Source: Brachionus manjavacas | Lineage: Eukaryota > Rotifera > Eurotatoria > Ploima > Brachionidae | DNA length: 64,000 nucleotides | Reading direction: 5' to 3' | NCBI GenBank assembly: GCA_019054805.1 | Contig: JAHQIY010000029.1 | Coordinates: 310,001 to 374,000, forward strand | Part shown: in pieces, positions 45,091-56,684 of the stretch | Numbering within the stretch: the first letter of the stretch is position 1 | Layout: each line of letters starts with the position of its first letter | Translations under genes and position numbers: made by a program | The notes under the pieces: generated by a model | Databases searched by the model: none | Seen by the model: only the letters and a program-made list of their open reading frames with translations | Told to the model about the DNA's origin: nothing

Positions 45091-45352
45091 TTCACAAAAA
45101 TATCTTTAAAATTTATTTTATTTTTCTCAGAATAGTCTTCAATTTTTTTTTCAATTCAGATCAGTAAATCGTAAATATTTATTTATTAGGGCCAATAAAC
45201 ATGATTTTGGGCCTCAAAAATGAAATTTTCAAGTAATAATACTATTAAAACTTGAATAATCAAAATTTTTCGTCTTTAATATGATATTAAATATAATTAA
45301 AACTGTAATATTAACTGTAATGTAATATTAATTGAAACTGTAGAGTAATTAG

Positions 45353-45353
<1 letters not shown>

Positions 45354-45424
<71 letters not shown>
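45354..45424. repeat. (TTA)n microsatellite
   Basis: About 23 nearly perfect copies of TTA/ATT span 71 bases. Confidence 0.95.
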
Positions 45425-45961
45425 TATTTATTGATAAGATCTAAGTCACATTTACAAAACAAAAAAATAGATAAAGAAGTGTTAAAGTTATTCGTATTTG
45501 AATTTTAGAAAATAGAATTGGTAAATAATTTAATTATTGAAATTTACAATACACTAAATGCTAGAAATAAATTTTTAATAGATTATTTAGAACTTGGTAC
45601 CAGTAAATAAGATCACTCCTTTGTTCTAAACTTTGACTTGTTTTGTGTATAACAGACTTCAATGAGTCTATAAGACCAGAGTTTTTATTCTTAAAACTGA
45701 ACTCGATTAGAGTTTTAACAATTCTGAGTTGTTAAATGATATGTTCTTTTTGTTAGAATGCACTTGTGTTTCTCTTGTGTAGAAAAATACCTCTTTACAA
45801 CTTGGGCTTCTAAATAATTATTCTAAAAAGAAAATTTTGTGTTTGTAGTATATTTGATCAATTGATTCTAGCTTAATAGCTTCATTTAGAGGGGTAATGT
45901 GTGTAAATTTTTGAACCAATCATTCGCTTAACAAATAGACCTTAAATTGAATGATATTATT
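45425..45961. other. AT-rich non-genic stretch
   Basis: No gene or clear repeat. Confidence 0.4.
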
Positions 45962-46101
45962 TTAGTGTTGTGAGTTGATTTTAAACTTGAAAAGTCAACT
46001 CAACTCGGCTACATTTCTTTAAAGTAGACTAAAAATCGACTATTTAAAAATTATAATCGACTTTTAATTCGATTTAAGTAGAAAAAAAAAAGAAGAAAAT
46101 T

Positions 46102-46768
46102 CAGAGTTGTTTAAAAGTCCCAAAAAAAAGTCCAAGTTCGGATTTATTTTTAAATTTGCTAGATCAGGCTTCATTTCAAAAATTTTACACACTCTTGGGT
46201 TGTCTAATGCAAATAGATTTGCCATATATCAGAATTTTCTTGAAATTTTAGCATAAAAGTCTTCACAATTCTTCTTCAGTATTCAAAATTTTAAAGCCAA
46301 GACTTCGACTTTTGAAAGAAAATTTTTAAAAAAAGTCCGGACTTGGAGGTTTTGTGAAGTTCAGTACTAAAGAACAGAACAAAGTGTACAAAATTAAATA
46401 ACATTTTTACTAAAAGTTTAAAATTAATTCTGTGAATGCAGAATGGTGCCACATTCAAAGTTGCATCAACTGTTAAAGTCTGCTAATGATGTGCAAAATC
46501 TCTGCAACATGTACTACGCTCGAATATATCGAAATTTAATTTCTGCTAAACTCTGCAAATTTAGCAGACCTTGATATTTGATGCAACTTTGTACGTTGCA
46601 CTAAGTTGCATTTACAGAATTAAGTTTAAATATTAAAAAAAAAAGTTATTCAATTTTTTTGCATTTTTTTCTGTTCTTTTTATCATTTTATACTGAATTT
46701 CACAAAACCAACTTGGACTTTTGAAGATTCTTTAAAAAAGTCCAGACTTGGACTTATAAACAACTCTG
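46102..46768. mobile_element. hAT-type MITE with CAGAGTTGTTT ends
   Basis: CAGAGTTGTTTAAAAGTCCC at 46102 faces the complement GGACTTATAAACAACTCTG ending at 46768. The flanks AGAAAATT / ATAAAATC agree at six of eight positions. It is the same family as 57228-58358 and as the lone ends at 35644 and 46777. Pyrimidine/purine AAGTCC words sit inside both arms. Confidence 0.65.
46348..46709. mobile_element. MITE, GGTTTTGTGAAGTTC family, full copy
   Basis: The ends GGTTTTGTGAAGTTCAGTAC and the complement CTGAATTTCACAAAACC bound 362 bp. The flanks GACTTGGA / AACTTGGA agree at seven of eight positions, so an 8-bp TSD. The interior has nested complementary blocks (TGCAACATG, GTTGCATC / GATGCAAC). It is inserted in the right half of the CAGAGTTG element. 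Confidence 0.8.
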
Positions 46769-47290
46769 ATAAAATCCAGAGTTATTTAAAAGTCTCAAGT
46801 CTCAAAATAGGTTCCTGGAATGGGAGGTAATTCATTTTCAAATTTTAAGTCCTGAATAGGACAAAAAAAGATGAAATAAGAAAATTATGTCTATGAAGTT
46901 ATGGAAGATAAAAAATGTGTTGCACAAAATTAAAGAAAAAGGCTTTTAATTGTTAATTAATTATTTGACCGTTTTATATAAACTTTTTATGAACTATTAA
47001 AATTTAAAATTAATAAATTTTTAAATAAAAGAATAAAATTTATTGAGGAAAATGTTCGACTAAGTCGACTAAAAGTCGATTTTCTGAAAATTGTAGTCGA
47101 TTAGTCGAGATGTCGACTTTTGTCGAGTCGACTCACCACACTAATTATTTTAAATAAATAGCGAGAATGTAATAGCATGTTATATTTCTTAATATTTAAC
47201 TTATGACCTTTTAAACATACGTATGATTTTTAATTATTATCTTCTAAATAGGGGACCTTTCTTGTAAATAGTTAAACAGTAGCTTGAAAT

Positions 47291-49110
47291 AATAGTACTC
47301 TATTTAAAAGACATGTCACTCGATTCGGATGATTACGTTATTTTAAAACGAAATGTTATTCTTAGTTCAACAGTTTATTACCATGAGAATTGACTAGATT
47401 GATGAGATCATATAGATTAAGCTAATGCTCCAGATTAAAAAAAAACTCATAAGAATTGATATCTTGCTATTTCTTCTTTCTTTCCTCTGACTGATCAATA
47501 CTTAAACATTTTGCACCTGTCATTAATTACAATTTGTCTATTTTAATTGTATCTTATATTTTATTTTAACTTATTTTACTTTTATATTATTTTTTCTTTG
47601 CATTTTTATTTTATTTTTTTTTAATCTGAAGGATTTTGAGATTGGCACAGATAAAACAAATAAATAATAAATAAGAATTATTATTATTTTGTTTAATTTC
47701 TTAAAATTGGAGATAAAAAATTATTTCCATTTATCAGTATTAATAAATCTTAAAAAAAATTAACTGAGAAAATTATCTAATAAAATAATAAAACTTAAAC
47801 CAAATAAAAAAATGAAGAAAAATGAGGTTTTTAAAATTTGTCTCTTTTCAAAAATATCTCAAAATTTTCTCTAATAATCTTTTCACTAAAGATTTTTTTA
47901 AAGAATCTGTAAAAAAACTAAAAAAAATCTCTAAAAATGTTTTGAAAAGGTAAACTGATTAAGCATTTTACAGAAAAAATATAGAAAAAGTAAGGATTTT
48001 TTATTCAAATTATTTTATTCACAAAATTTTTTTTTAATTTAGAGAATATCTCTATTTTTTAAAGTGAAAAGATTTTTAAAGAATATTTAAGAAAAAACAA
48101 AAAACCTGAAAAATATTTTGACTGGGATATCTGTAATAAACGACATAGTATTTTACAGAGAATTAAGAGAAAATGAAGAGATTTTTTATCCAAATAAATT
48201 TTTCTACTAAATAGGTCAAATTATCGAATTTTTTATAAATAATCGTTAAAGAAATTATTTAACTTAATTGTTAAAATTTTGTCATCACTTATTAAAAAAC
48301 TTAGGATTAAGTGGTTATAATAATTAATCCGGATAAAACATTTTGTTCATAAAAAATCCTGCAAAATATTTTAGAAAAGTTAATATTTTTCCTATCAAAA
48401 TTACTCTAATTTTCTGAGTTATTTATTCTAAAATTCGAACCCTATAGAGCAACAGTTTCAAGATCTTTTTTGAGTAACTTAATATTGTGTCACCTGCAAA
48501 TATTTTGAAATTCAAGTCTTAAAATATTTAAGTCTTTAAAAAAAAATGTCGGTCATTAGTTGTGGCAGACTTTTTTGGATTTTTTTCCCTGAATTTGGAC
48601 AAATCTGAATTTTTCTTTTTCTAATTTTAAAGATCATCAACCTTTTTCTTTACACGAATCTTTATTTTTCTTTAATTTGAATAAATTTCACGATTTCACG
48701 GGATACTTTTAGACCAAGAAAAACTGAATGATAGTGAAAATACTTTTAAAAATATTTATTTCAAATAAAAATTTAATTTTTTTAAAAGTCATTTCAGAAA
48801 CTTAACAATGCAAAAATGAACTCTTTGAATTAAGTCAAATCGATTCAAAATAAACAAAATTAAAATTAAATAAAAAAAAGATCTTTTTCAAAAGTTATTT
48901 CTTTACCTTAATCAAAAAATATGAAAGTTAAGAATTTTGTTTTAAAACAAAACAAAATAAATATTCTTTATTTTTTTTAATCCAATATTTTTTTGAGAAA
49001 CGGTTTTTCGATCCGACACAATTTTCACAAATCTTCACATTTCGTTTTAAAATAAAGTAATCATCCGAATCGAGTGACACGTCTTTAAAATAGAGTACTC
49101 TATTTTAGTG
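47291..49110. mobile_element. 1.8-kb TIR element with TACTCTATTT ends
   Basis: TACTCTATTTAAAAGACATG followed by TCACTCGATTCGGATGATTA at 47296-47345 is matched in inverse orientation at about 49032-49105, for roughly 70 bp with few mismatches. A third partial copy (CTCTATTTTAGTGACATG, then CACTAAATTCGGATAATTTC) follows at 49110-49190. Between the ends lie a LINE 3' tail and a TTTGACTGG repeat; no transposase is visible. Confidence 0.6.
47461..47690 (+). repeat. LINE 3' UTR and tail, 5'-truncated
   Basis: A T-rich segment ends in CTGAAGGATTTTGAGATTGG, then CACAGATAAAACAAATAAAT at 47627-47668, a diverged form of the GGAGCTTTAGCTCGGTACAG signature with its A/TAAA tail. Only the 3' UTR is retained. 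Confidence 0.65.
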
Positions 49111-49676
49111 ACATGCTGTTATAACATGTAAAAGATTCTATAGTGACATATCACTAAATTCGGATAATTTCGTTATTTATGTAAAAATTGACAAAATAAA
49201 AAAAACAAAAATTAGAGCATAGGTTTATATGACCATTTTCAGTACCTATTTTAAAAGCTGTTTGATTTTTATTTAACTTGTTTTTTCTTAAAATAAGTAC
49301 GATTTAATAAAATCGAATTGGATTCGATTTTATTGAATCGTAAAAGTAAAGCAAAAAATAAAAATGAATCGTAAAAGTGTAGAACAAAAAAGAATTAATC
49401 GTAAAAGCATAGCTTTTTTTTTTTCCTTTTTTTTTTTGAGAAGGATCACAATAAGATGATCCAAAAATTAAAACAACTGCTTTCTTGCTGGTTACTAAAT
49501 TTTGTAATAATCTTGCGCGTGCTAAATAACGCACTTGTTTTTTTTTCAAAAATAAAAAAAATTGGGTTTTTTGCTTTAACTTGCGAAACGCTTGCTGTAA
49601 TCAAATTTAAAAAAAATAATAATACAATAAGTGAAAATAAGTAAATAAATACATAAATAAATAGAATAAGTAGGTC

Positions 49677-50047
49677 TAACTACCCAGGAGGAAAGTATTT
49701 ACTACCCAGGCATTTTAAATAAAACTGCAGACCTACTTTCTAGACCCAACGTACAGATAAGCAAACTAGACGTCGGAGTCGATATCGACTGGGAAAAAGG
49801 ACAACATAAAAACAAGTAACAAGAACAAGCTAGACGAATTACAGAATAGCCAAACGTGGAAGCAATGCATAGAACGGTTAATAATTGAACAAGGAGTACT
49901 CTGCTACTTAAACGGTCAAAACGAAGAAGTCGTAGTAGTTCTAAAACACTTAACCACACAAATTTGCAAGATTTATCACGATTCAATCACATCAGGTCAC
50001 TTAGAGTTCGCAAAAACCTTTAGAGCAGTAGCAGCAAGGTTTTATTG
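49677..50047 (+). pseudogene. Ty3/gypsy pol fragment: RNase H end to integrase zinc finger
   Basis: The plus strand reads YPGILNKTADLLSRPNVQIS, the N..ADxLSR motif that ends RNase H. After a frame change near 49820 comes LDELQNSQTWKQCIERLIIE, then QGVLCYLNGQNEEVVVVLK and ICKIYHDSITSGHLEFAKTF, then RAVAARFY. The H...GHLG..KT pattern belongs to the H2C2 zinc-binding domain at the integrase N-terminus. The frame ends in TGA exactly where Trp (FYW) is expected. The DDE core is absent. A minus-strand ORF over this region is only the antisense shadow. It may belong to the same gypsy lineage as the 30.4 kb 5' end. Confidence 0.8.
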
Positions 50048-50389
50048 AACATAATGTAAAATTGTGTAAAATTAGCACTGTTAATTTAATAGTTTTATAT
50101 GATATTTTTTGAAAAATGACCTTTAATAAGCTTTCGTATAAACCTTTAGATCAATTACCATTGAAATTTAAATAAAACAGAAATTACATACTGCAACTGA
50201 ATATTGCCATTTTGTGGAATCAGTATTGAAAAATCAAAAAAAGTTAACAAATTTTGATCAGATTTCAATGAGTATTAGCGAATCTTATTATGAATAATTT
50301 TAAATATTTAAATCATTAATTTTCGCCCAAAATATTTTTAAGTATCTTAGTTTTATATGAAAGTTTAACAAATAAAATATTTTGAAAAA

Positions 50390-50593
50390 TTGCATTTAAA
50401 TTCACAAAATTATTTTGTTCAAAATGTTCGAGAGGAGTTGAATGAAAAGGTCAAAGAAGTTGATTTCACTAATTCAGCTTTCCCAGGACCTAATGAACTT
50501 TTGCAAAGAAGATTTTTGAAGCAAATAAGCAAAACTGTTTACCAAATGTCACCTAGTTATTTGAAATATCCTCTATATATTGTTCTGAATTGA
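50390..50593 (+). CDS. Hypothetical short ORF
   Basis: A frame of about 67 codons reads NYFVQNVREELNEKVKEVDF, then SAFPGPNELLQRRFLKQISK and ends at TGA 50591. The composition is protein-like, but I recognise no motif and see no splice sites that would attach it to anything. It may be a retroelement leftover or chance. Confidence 0.2.
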   Translation: MHLNSQNYFVQNVREELNEKVKEVDFTNSAFPGPNELLQRRFLKQISKTVYQMSPSYLKYPLYIVLN

Positions 50594-51914
50594 TTCTATA
50601 AAATTTATTAATGTCTCAGAAGATATCGCAAGAGGTTTATTTTTGTAATGATAAAAGATTGATTTTAAATCAGAACAAAGAATACAGATGCATATACGTA
50701 AATAAATAAAATGATAAATTTTTTTAAATAATTTAACTCATTTTAAAAGATATATTGATTAAAAAAATTTAAAATCAATTAGTCGGATTTCAAATAATGT
50801 CGACTATAGCATTAGAAGACCAAGAAGTTTTTAAGAGTTTTTTTCACTATTAAATGTTAAATTGAATTAAAAATCGACATTTAAAAAAAGTGAAAGTATT
50901 TTTAATTCTATATTTAAATAAATTTTGAATTTAAAAATTTTACATCATAGATAGTTTCATCAATTGACTTTGTCTGCTTAACTCTTTAGAAAATTGAATT
51001 GAATTTTGCAGAAATTATGCAGATAATTTCCAGACTTTGAAAATTAGTGCAACTTTTTACATTTCATTCTTTTTAGAAGTTTTCAGTTTTCAAAGAAATA
51101 CTTAAGCATCTCTTTCACATAGTTGGTACTGTGCTTTTTATTTTTTTTCAACAGTCATGGGCCTTATCCATCAAAAAAAAATAATTTTCGTTGATCTATG
51201 TATTAAATTTAATTTTGGCATGTAATTGTTACCTGGGTTTATTTTATGCAAAAAAAAAACTAAAATACTGAATTTGAAACAAAATTTTTTATTCATTACT
51301 TTTTTTTTAGAAATATACAGTACTAATTATCTAAATAGAACAAAAAAATAAAAATAAAAACAAAATATATTTTTTAAGAACAAAAAAATCAAATTCTCTA
51401 TCGAGGCAATTTTTAGAATCCTCCAAGGAGCGAAAACTACAGAAAGGAAAATAACATTTACCTTTTCCTCTAGTTTTTCCTTTAGTATTAACTTCAAAGG
51501 CCTGATCTTGAGATAAGTTACAAGGAATTTCTTCAATTACAGGCTTTTTTTTTTAATTCCCGAGTCATTTTTAGATTTATTTATTTATTCGATTAACTAT
51601 GTCGAACTAAAGATAAGGCTAAATTGGTTTATATTTAAGTAAAATCAAAAGTGTTAATAACAAAACAAGAAAGATAAAAAAAATTTCAAAGTGGCTATTT
51701 TTTTCAACCTTATACGATTAATTAATAAAAAATTTTGGTTTTTTTTGATTGTATATGTGTTTCATTTCAATCAATTAAAATAATAAATTAAAATAGTGAT
51801 CAATTTAAATGTAATTGACATTAGTTACTGGAAAAGTTTGAAATTTGACTTTTGGCTCAACAATCTTGTTCTTGATTTATAGCGTCATCACGTGATATTA
51901 AAGCTATATTTCAA
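50594..51914. other. AT-rich non-genic stretch
   Basis: No gene is supported. The region from about 51840 leads into a LINE ORF1. Confidence 0.4.
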
Positions 51915-53100
51915 ATGGAAAGTAAGCTAGCGAACCCAAGCAAAATTCAACGATGGAATTTAAAGAATTTTAAAAAGTTGGAGAAACCTGTTTATCACAA
52001 AAAAATCTTTAAGCAACTCCAATGCGTACTCAGAGACTCGGAATTTAAAGAAATTACAGCAATCTACAATTTTTCTTCGAACAAAATATGGATTATAAAG
52101 TTCGAACAAGCCTTTACCGCATCGAAAGTCTTTTGAACGTTCAATCGAAATTATTGGTGAATTTTTTAAGATTGAAGATGCAAACAAATTGCCGGTGACA
52201 AGAAGATACTCGATATTTAGGTTTCACTATCTCCCAAAAGATTTCAACAAAGAATTACTTCGAGACTTTTTCGAAACTGTTAAAATCAATGGTCTCAAAG
52301 TTAAACTAATTTCAGAAGAAGCATACAAACAAAGTCAAGTTAAAAACGGTGTGAAACGAGTAAAAGTTTCTTTCCCGAAAGAATCAGAACAATCAGTTGG
52401 AAATTTGACTGCTCCAACAGTTCTAAACGGTTTAAAGTGCGTAATTTCAATTACTGGACATAAACAAAATTGCTTTTTTTGTAATGGTAAAGGGCACAAC
52501 ATTTCTAGATGTCCTGTCAAGAACCAAGCTTGCAAAAACTGTAATCAAAAAGGACATTTGACCCAGAAGTGATCTTTGGCTGAGAGGCTTAAATCAATTG
52601 AACAAGCAAAAATCGACTAAAGCGAACTAGCGATTCAAGAAGTAGAAGAAGAAATTTATCAAATAGAAACAAACACGTTGGACATGATAACCAAAATTCC
52701 ACAGTTCCCAAATAACGAGTCTACAAATGAGGAATCTCTTTGGTCTTAACAGTCAAGTCAAAAAAGTATGCATACTCCAGTTCTATCAGTTAATCTTAAT
52801 AAAGATTTTGAACAAATAAACTGCTCAAATTTCGAAAAATTAAGTGATCAATCTATAAAGTCAACAAAATACCTTGTTACCAATGTTCAAACAAGTAAGC
52901 AAATCAAGCGCAATTCAGAATCCGACAATTCACAAACAGCTGAATCGAAAAAACTAAAGATCAAACTAATGATAAGGAAAACAATGAACTTAATTCGTAA
53001 TTCAAGACAATAATATTGGACAGAATTCAGATGAAATAAACAGCGATTTTATACAAAAACAGTCAAACTCAAACTCACGATGATGAAAAATCTATCAAGT
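51915..53100 (+). pseudogene. LINE ORF1 (gag-like) with CCHC zinc knuckles
   Basis: ATG at 51915 opens MESKLANPSKIQRWNLKNFK. An extra T near 52133 shifts the frame, after which FERSIEIIGEFFKIEDANKL leads into RRYSIFRFHYLPKDFNKELL (an RRM-like nucleic-acid chaperone region) and then two CCHC knuckles: CFFCNGKGHNISRC and CKNCNQKGHLTQK followed by TGA (52570-52572), exactly where the last Cys should be. TAA codons follow at 52617 and 52748, and the Lys/Asp/Ser-rich tail fades near 53100. ORF1 proteins coat LINE RNA. No ORF2 follows, so only the 5' half of this element remains. Confidence 0.8.
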
Positions 53101-53930
53101 CAACTTTCCTCTAGGAACAGGTTAGTAATTACACACTAAAATTTATTAAAACATTCCATTTGTTTTAAGATAATAAATGATACTCTCACTATATCTGATA
53201 TGTTTTGTCTCATATGATCACTAAGTTATAAAAAAATTTCTTTGGAAAATGCAGTGAAAATTCATAATTTTTGATTTTATGCTTTAACATAATCGAAAAA
53301 GCTTTTTTCAATTCATCAAAATTGTGACTCTGTAAATGAGGCTTTAGAATTGATAAAATATTTTAAGATATTCTCAACCGAAAATTTAGGAATAAATAAA
53401 AAAATTTTCTCGTAATTTATCTTTCATTTAAATTACTTAATTTTTACCTAAACGGCATTAATTACAAAAATCAAGTTTGACGCTAGTTCTTTTTTTGTTA
53501 TATTAATCTAAATAATTAGAGAAAATTCCCAATTACTTCATTTACGTGTAGCTTTTTAGAAAAAATTAAATTTTTTCAGTAAGAAATAATTTTTAAAATT
53601 TTTTTTTCTATATTGCAAAACTTTTTTTTTTAAATTTCAAGGTTTTTATTCAATTTAAATAAAAATTGTTTTTTTTAAAATTAAGATATTTATAAAATTA
53701 AAAAAAATTAATTTTTATGAAAACAAAAAAATATTGATAAAAGTCATAAAAGATTGAATTGATCTTATTGTTAATTGAAAGCTAGGGTGTTGCATATTTC
53801 ATCAGTGATCTTTTGATCACAAAGCTATTTATCAATCTTGAATAAATTTTCCAAAATTTTTTTCACCAGTGTTTGATTTTGTCATTGGGTAAGTTTTTAA
53901 AAAATCATAAGTCTCAAGTCAAATCAAAGT
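53101..53930. other. AT-rich non-genic stretch
   Basis: I see nothing coding. Confidence 0.4.
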
Positions 53931-53937
53931 CCAAAAA

Positions 53938-54183
53938 ATTTTATACTCTGGTAAGGATGAAGACTACGCCATTGCATTTAATGCTGTCAAAAAAGCGGTT
54001 TTATAATTCCATGATGCCAATTTCAAACCGAAAAACTAAAGGGCAGACTCAGCCCAGGCTATTTCAAATGACTTTGGATTAGCTCTCGGTTTTAAACCAG
54101 TGAGGATCATGTGTTGGTACCATATGAAAAACAAAGGTGGAAGACGCTTTGTCAAAAGTCATTCTCAATTGAAAATGATTCAT
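53938..54183 (+). pseudogene. MULE transposase catalytic-domain fragment
   Basis: The frame YSGKDEDYAIAFNAVKKAVL, stop, FHDANFKPKN, stop, RADSAQAISNDFGLALGFKP and then RIMCWYHMKNKGG matches the middle of the Mutator-like (MULE) DDE domain: the ..DSA.AI..GF...G....R.MC.FHM.. block that contains the second catalytic Asp. Two in-frame TAA codons (about 54001 and 54037) inactivate it. The SWIM protein at 21 kb is a C-terminal piece of the same class of transposase, at a different locus. Confidence 0.75.
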
Positions 54184-55299
54184 ACAAGTTTAGTTAGCTG
54201 AAAATCTTTAAATTCTTTCGTAATATCATAATTTAAGTAAAAAGCTGCACTCCTTGAATTTTGATTAATGCACAAATTTCGACAAAGTTCTATTAAATTT
54301 AAATTTTTTTATCAGCTTTCTTTTTTTTTTTTAACTTTGACAGTTTATATGCACATAATAAAGCATGACTTTAAACGTGTGAGTGTGAATCATTTCTACG
54401 TAGGCAATTAAGTGACGTAGTTGAAAAATTACAAAATAATCTCATATTAAAAAATTAAAATATTAAAAAATTGATCTAAATTTTTTTTTTAATAAATTAT
54501 GAATTTTGAAGTTCTAGATTCCAAAAATAAATAATATAATTTTAAGCTAAAAATTCGACAGGAAATTAAAAAAAATAGTTTTACAAAAATAGACACAAAA
54601 TTTTCCAGTTATTTTCCAGCTTATTTAATCAATTTAAATTATAATTAGCTTTTAATTTTGGTTTCAAATATTTTGGCTAATTTTTTTGCTAAATCAATGT
54701 TTTTCTTTGTTCCATTTTCAGCTTTGTTTTTTAATCATAAGATAAATATTATAATTATGAAAAAATTTTAAAAAATGCACAAAAAATTGAATCATTGAAT
54801 TTGAAAACATCAATCATACTTTTAATTTTTTTTTATGAGTAACATGAGATTTTATTTAGGCTATTTTTTTCATTCATTTATTATCAATTGTAAAGTTAAA
54901 AGAAATTTATAATTTTAAAATTTTAAAGTTATCTTTCTCTTTTGAAACCTCTTCTCTTTTAAAAATTTTTGATTTTTTGTCAAATTTATTTAATCTTATT
55001 TAATTTATTCATTTGACATTTGACAATTGCTCATGAGTTTGAATGAGTTTAATATATGATTTAATTAGTATTTTGCTTAAAAATTAAAAAAAATTAAAAA
55101 AAAAATTAAACAAGAATTGAGACAAACGATCAAAAATGTAAGTATTCCTTACACAAAAATTTAAATTGTCTCTTATTTAAAATGTATCATTCTTTTGAGC
55201 GTTATGACTTTTTTTAACTTACATTATATTTTTGAGCGGGTTCACATCCATTTCAAAATTTGCTTGCAATTAAAAATCAGAAAAGAAGTTCATCGTTAA
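54184..55299. other. AT-rich non-genic stretch
   Basis: No gene or structured repeat that I can support. Confidence 0.4.
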
Positions 55300-55696
55300 A
55301 TAAATCAGTTTAGAAATTCACTTCAGCAGGTCTTGGTGCCAGATTATCTTGAAAACCAAACAAGAGATTTGTTACTAACTCAAAGTACCGAAATAGCCGA
55401 CTCTTTGTTTAAAAGAAAAGATTAAGGTAGAAATTAATTTTGATGAGAAATCTCCTTGGCTGGTTTTTGAAAATATAAATATCTTTAATTTGACAGTTTA
55501 TAACGGTGACATACCTACGCTCATTAAAATTAAAAAAGATACTTACAAACTTTTGTTTTGTACATATTCTGAAAAGAATCACTTTAAAGCAGTGTTTTCG
55601 ATGAATGAAGAGAACTGGATGATTGACGATTTGAAACCAAGAAATCAGGAAAAAGCTTATAAAAATAAAAAAATTAGTTCCTGTTTTTATTATTAG
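55300..55696 (+). pseudogene. Unrecognised ORF with a one-base frame break
   Basis: Frame one (55300-55425) reads SLQQVLVPDYLENQTRDLLL, then TQSTEIADSLFKRK and TAA. After a frame change at about 55420 the sequence continues KVEINFDEKSPWLVFENINI, then VYNGDIPTLIKIKKDTYKLL, FCTYSEKNHFKAVF.. and NWMIDDLKP, ending at TAG 55694. The pattern HF..F.......W..DDL resembles the C-terminal His box of ubiquitin-protease-like domains found in some transposon proteins. That is only a suggestion. About 130 residues in total, with no start codon. Confidence 0.35.
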
Positions 55697-56109
55697 TTTT
55701 AAAAAAAGTAGTTTTACATTATATATATATATATATATAATTAATTTAGAAAAATTTTAAATAAAAGCATTTTTCTAAATAAAATACAATTTTCATACAT
55801 TTTATTGACATAGAATTCTTAAATTGGATAATAAACAATTTTGTTAATGTTTATTTAATACTTATTTATTTGAAAATACTTAACTCATTAAATTTAATTT
55901 TTAAGATACTTAGCAAAATTTTCTCTAAAATATTTTTTAACGAAACCACAGAAAACTTATTTAAGCCTTAAATCATGTATGGGATGTAATATACGGCTGA
56001 ATCAAATTAAGAAAAGTCACTTTTTTATGATAAAATCAAATAGTTTATTAGAGATAAAATAACAGCTTAAAATTATAAAAACGTGTAAAATAATTTGGAA
56101 ATAGTGATG

Positions 56110-56325
56110 CTAAAACTGGGGCAAAAATCGATTGGATAGGGGAAATTGTCCTTTTAGTGAACGATTTTTGAACTTGCACTTCGCCAGCACATTGTTCATG
56201 TATTCCAAGAATCCCTCGTTGTCTGTGAAAAGAAAGGTGATTCGTTTGCCTTTGACTTCAGACGGCAGTTTTTCTGAATTAATCAACCCTTCTAACAAGT
56301 CAAGCGATTGTCTTACATACAAATA
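56110..56325 (-). pseudogene. Axonemal dynein heavy chain, AAA4 fragment
   Basis: The minus strand contains KGKRITFLFTDNEGFLEYMN, then NVLAKCKF. In dynein heavy chains of the DNAH5/DNAH8 type the AAA4 module has GKGITFIFTDNEIKDE and then FLEYMNNVL, so the block is unmistakable but lacks four residues between DNE and FLEYM. Upstream residues (SLDLLEGLINSEKLPSEV) diverge, and the frame ends QFPLSNRFLPQF at TAG. It lies on the same strand as, and downstream in gene order of, the AAA2 fragment at 60.3-61.2 kb. A short exon or pseudo-exon is likely. Confidence 0.65.
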
Positions 56326-56447
56326 TCTTTAATTTATTAAGAAATTTAAGAAAAAATAATGTATTAATTACCGTAAACTCGTGTTCACGACTCTAAGAGT
56401 AAAGCCCAAATCCAACCTTTTTTAAGCGATAAAGAGTTAATTAAATA

Positions 56448-56670
56448 GTTTCTATGTTACAACAATTAAAATTTAATTTGCGAGAAAATACCCTGAATAT
56501 GGGATATTTTCTAAAAATAAAGCCAAATTTAACTTTTACTCTAACAAAAAAATTGTCTTTGCTCTCAAAAAAAAAATGCAAATTTTAAAAATTGTAGAGT
56601 TAATTAGAAAATATCCCATATTCAGGGTATTTTCTCGCAAATTAAATTTTAATTGTTGTAACATAGAAAC
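56448..56670. mobile_element. 223-bp MITE with perfect 67-bp arms
   Basis: The arms 56448-56514 and 56604-56670 are complementary at all 67 positions (tip GTTTCTATGTTACAACAATT), with TA on both sides. The 89-base centre contains AAGCCAAATTTAACTTTTAC, which resembles the host element's TIR interior. Perfect arms imply a very recent insertion or gene conversion. Confidence 0.9.
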
Positions 56671-56684
56671 TATGCAATTATTAT

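Larger units (their letters stand above)
45962..47144. mobile_element. TIR element with TTAGTGTKGTGAGT ends (hAT-like)
   Basis: The left end TTAGTGTTGTGAGTTGATTT at 45962 faces the complement of TTAGTGTGGTGAGTCGACTC at 47144. The arms continue with GTCGACT/AGTCGATT-rich sequence for about 100 bp on each side. TAGTG-starting ends are common in hAT elements. No clean TSD is seen. It encloses two nested elements (46102-46768 and, inside that, 46348-46709). Confidence 0.6.

Noticed and set aside
45354-45424. (TTA)n as a LINE tail
   Set aside because: No LINE 3' end adjoins it; an ordinary microsatellite is sufficient.
49702-49986. 94-codon minus-strand ORF rich in Leu/Arg/Ser
   Set aside because: It is the antisense shadow of the gypsy RNase H-integrase fragment, which has clear motifs on the plus strand.
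51960-52535. Minus-strand ORFs of 66-75 codons
   Set aside because: Antisense of LINE ORF1, which shows zinc knuckles on the plus strand.
56132-56332. Plus-strand 66-codon ORF
   Set aside because: Antisense of the dynein AAA4 fragment.
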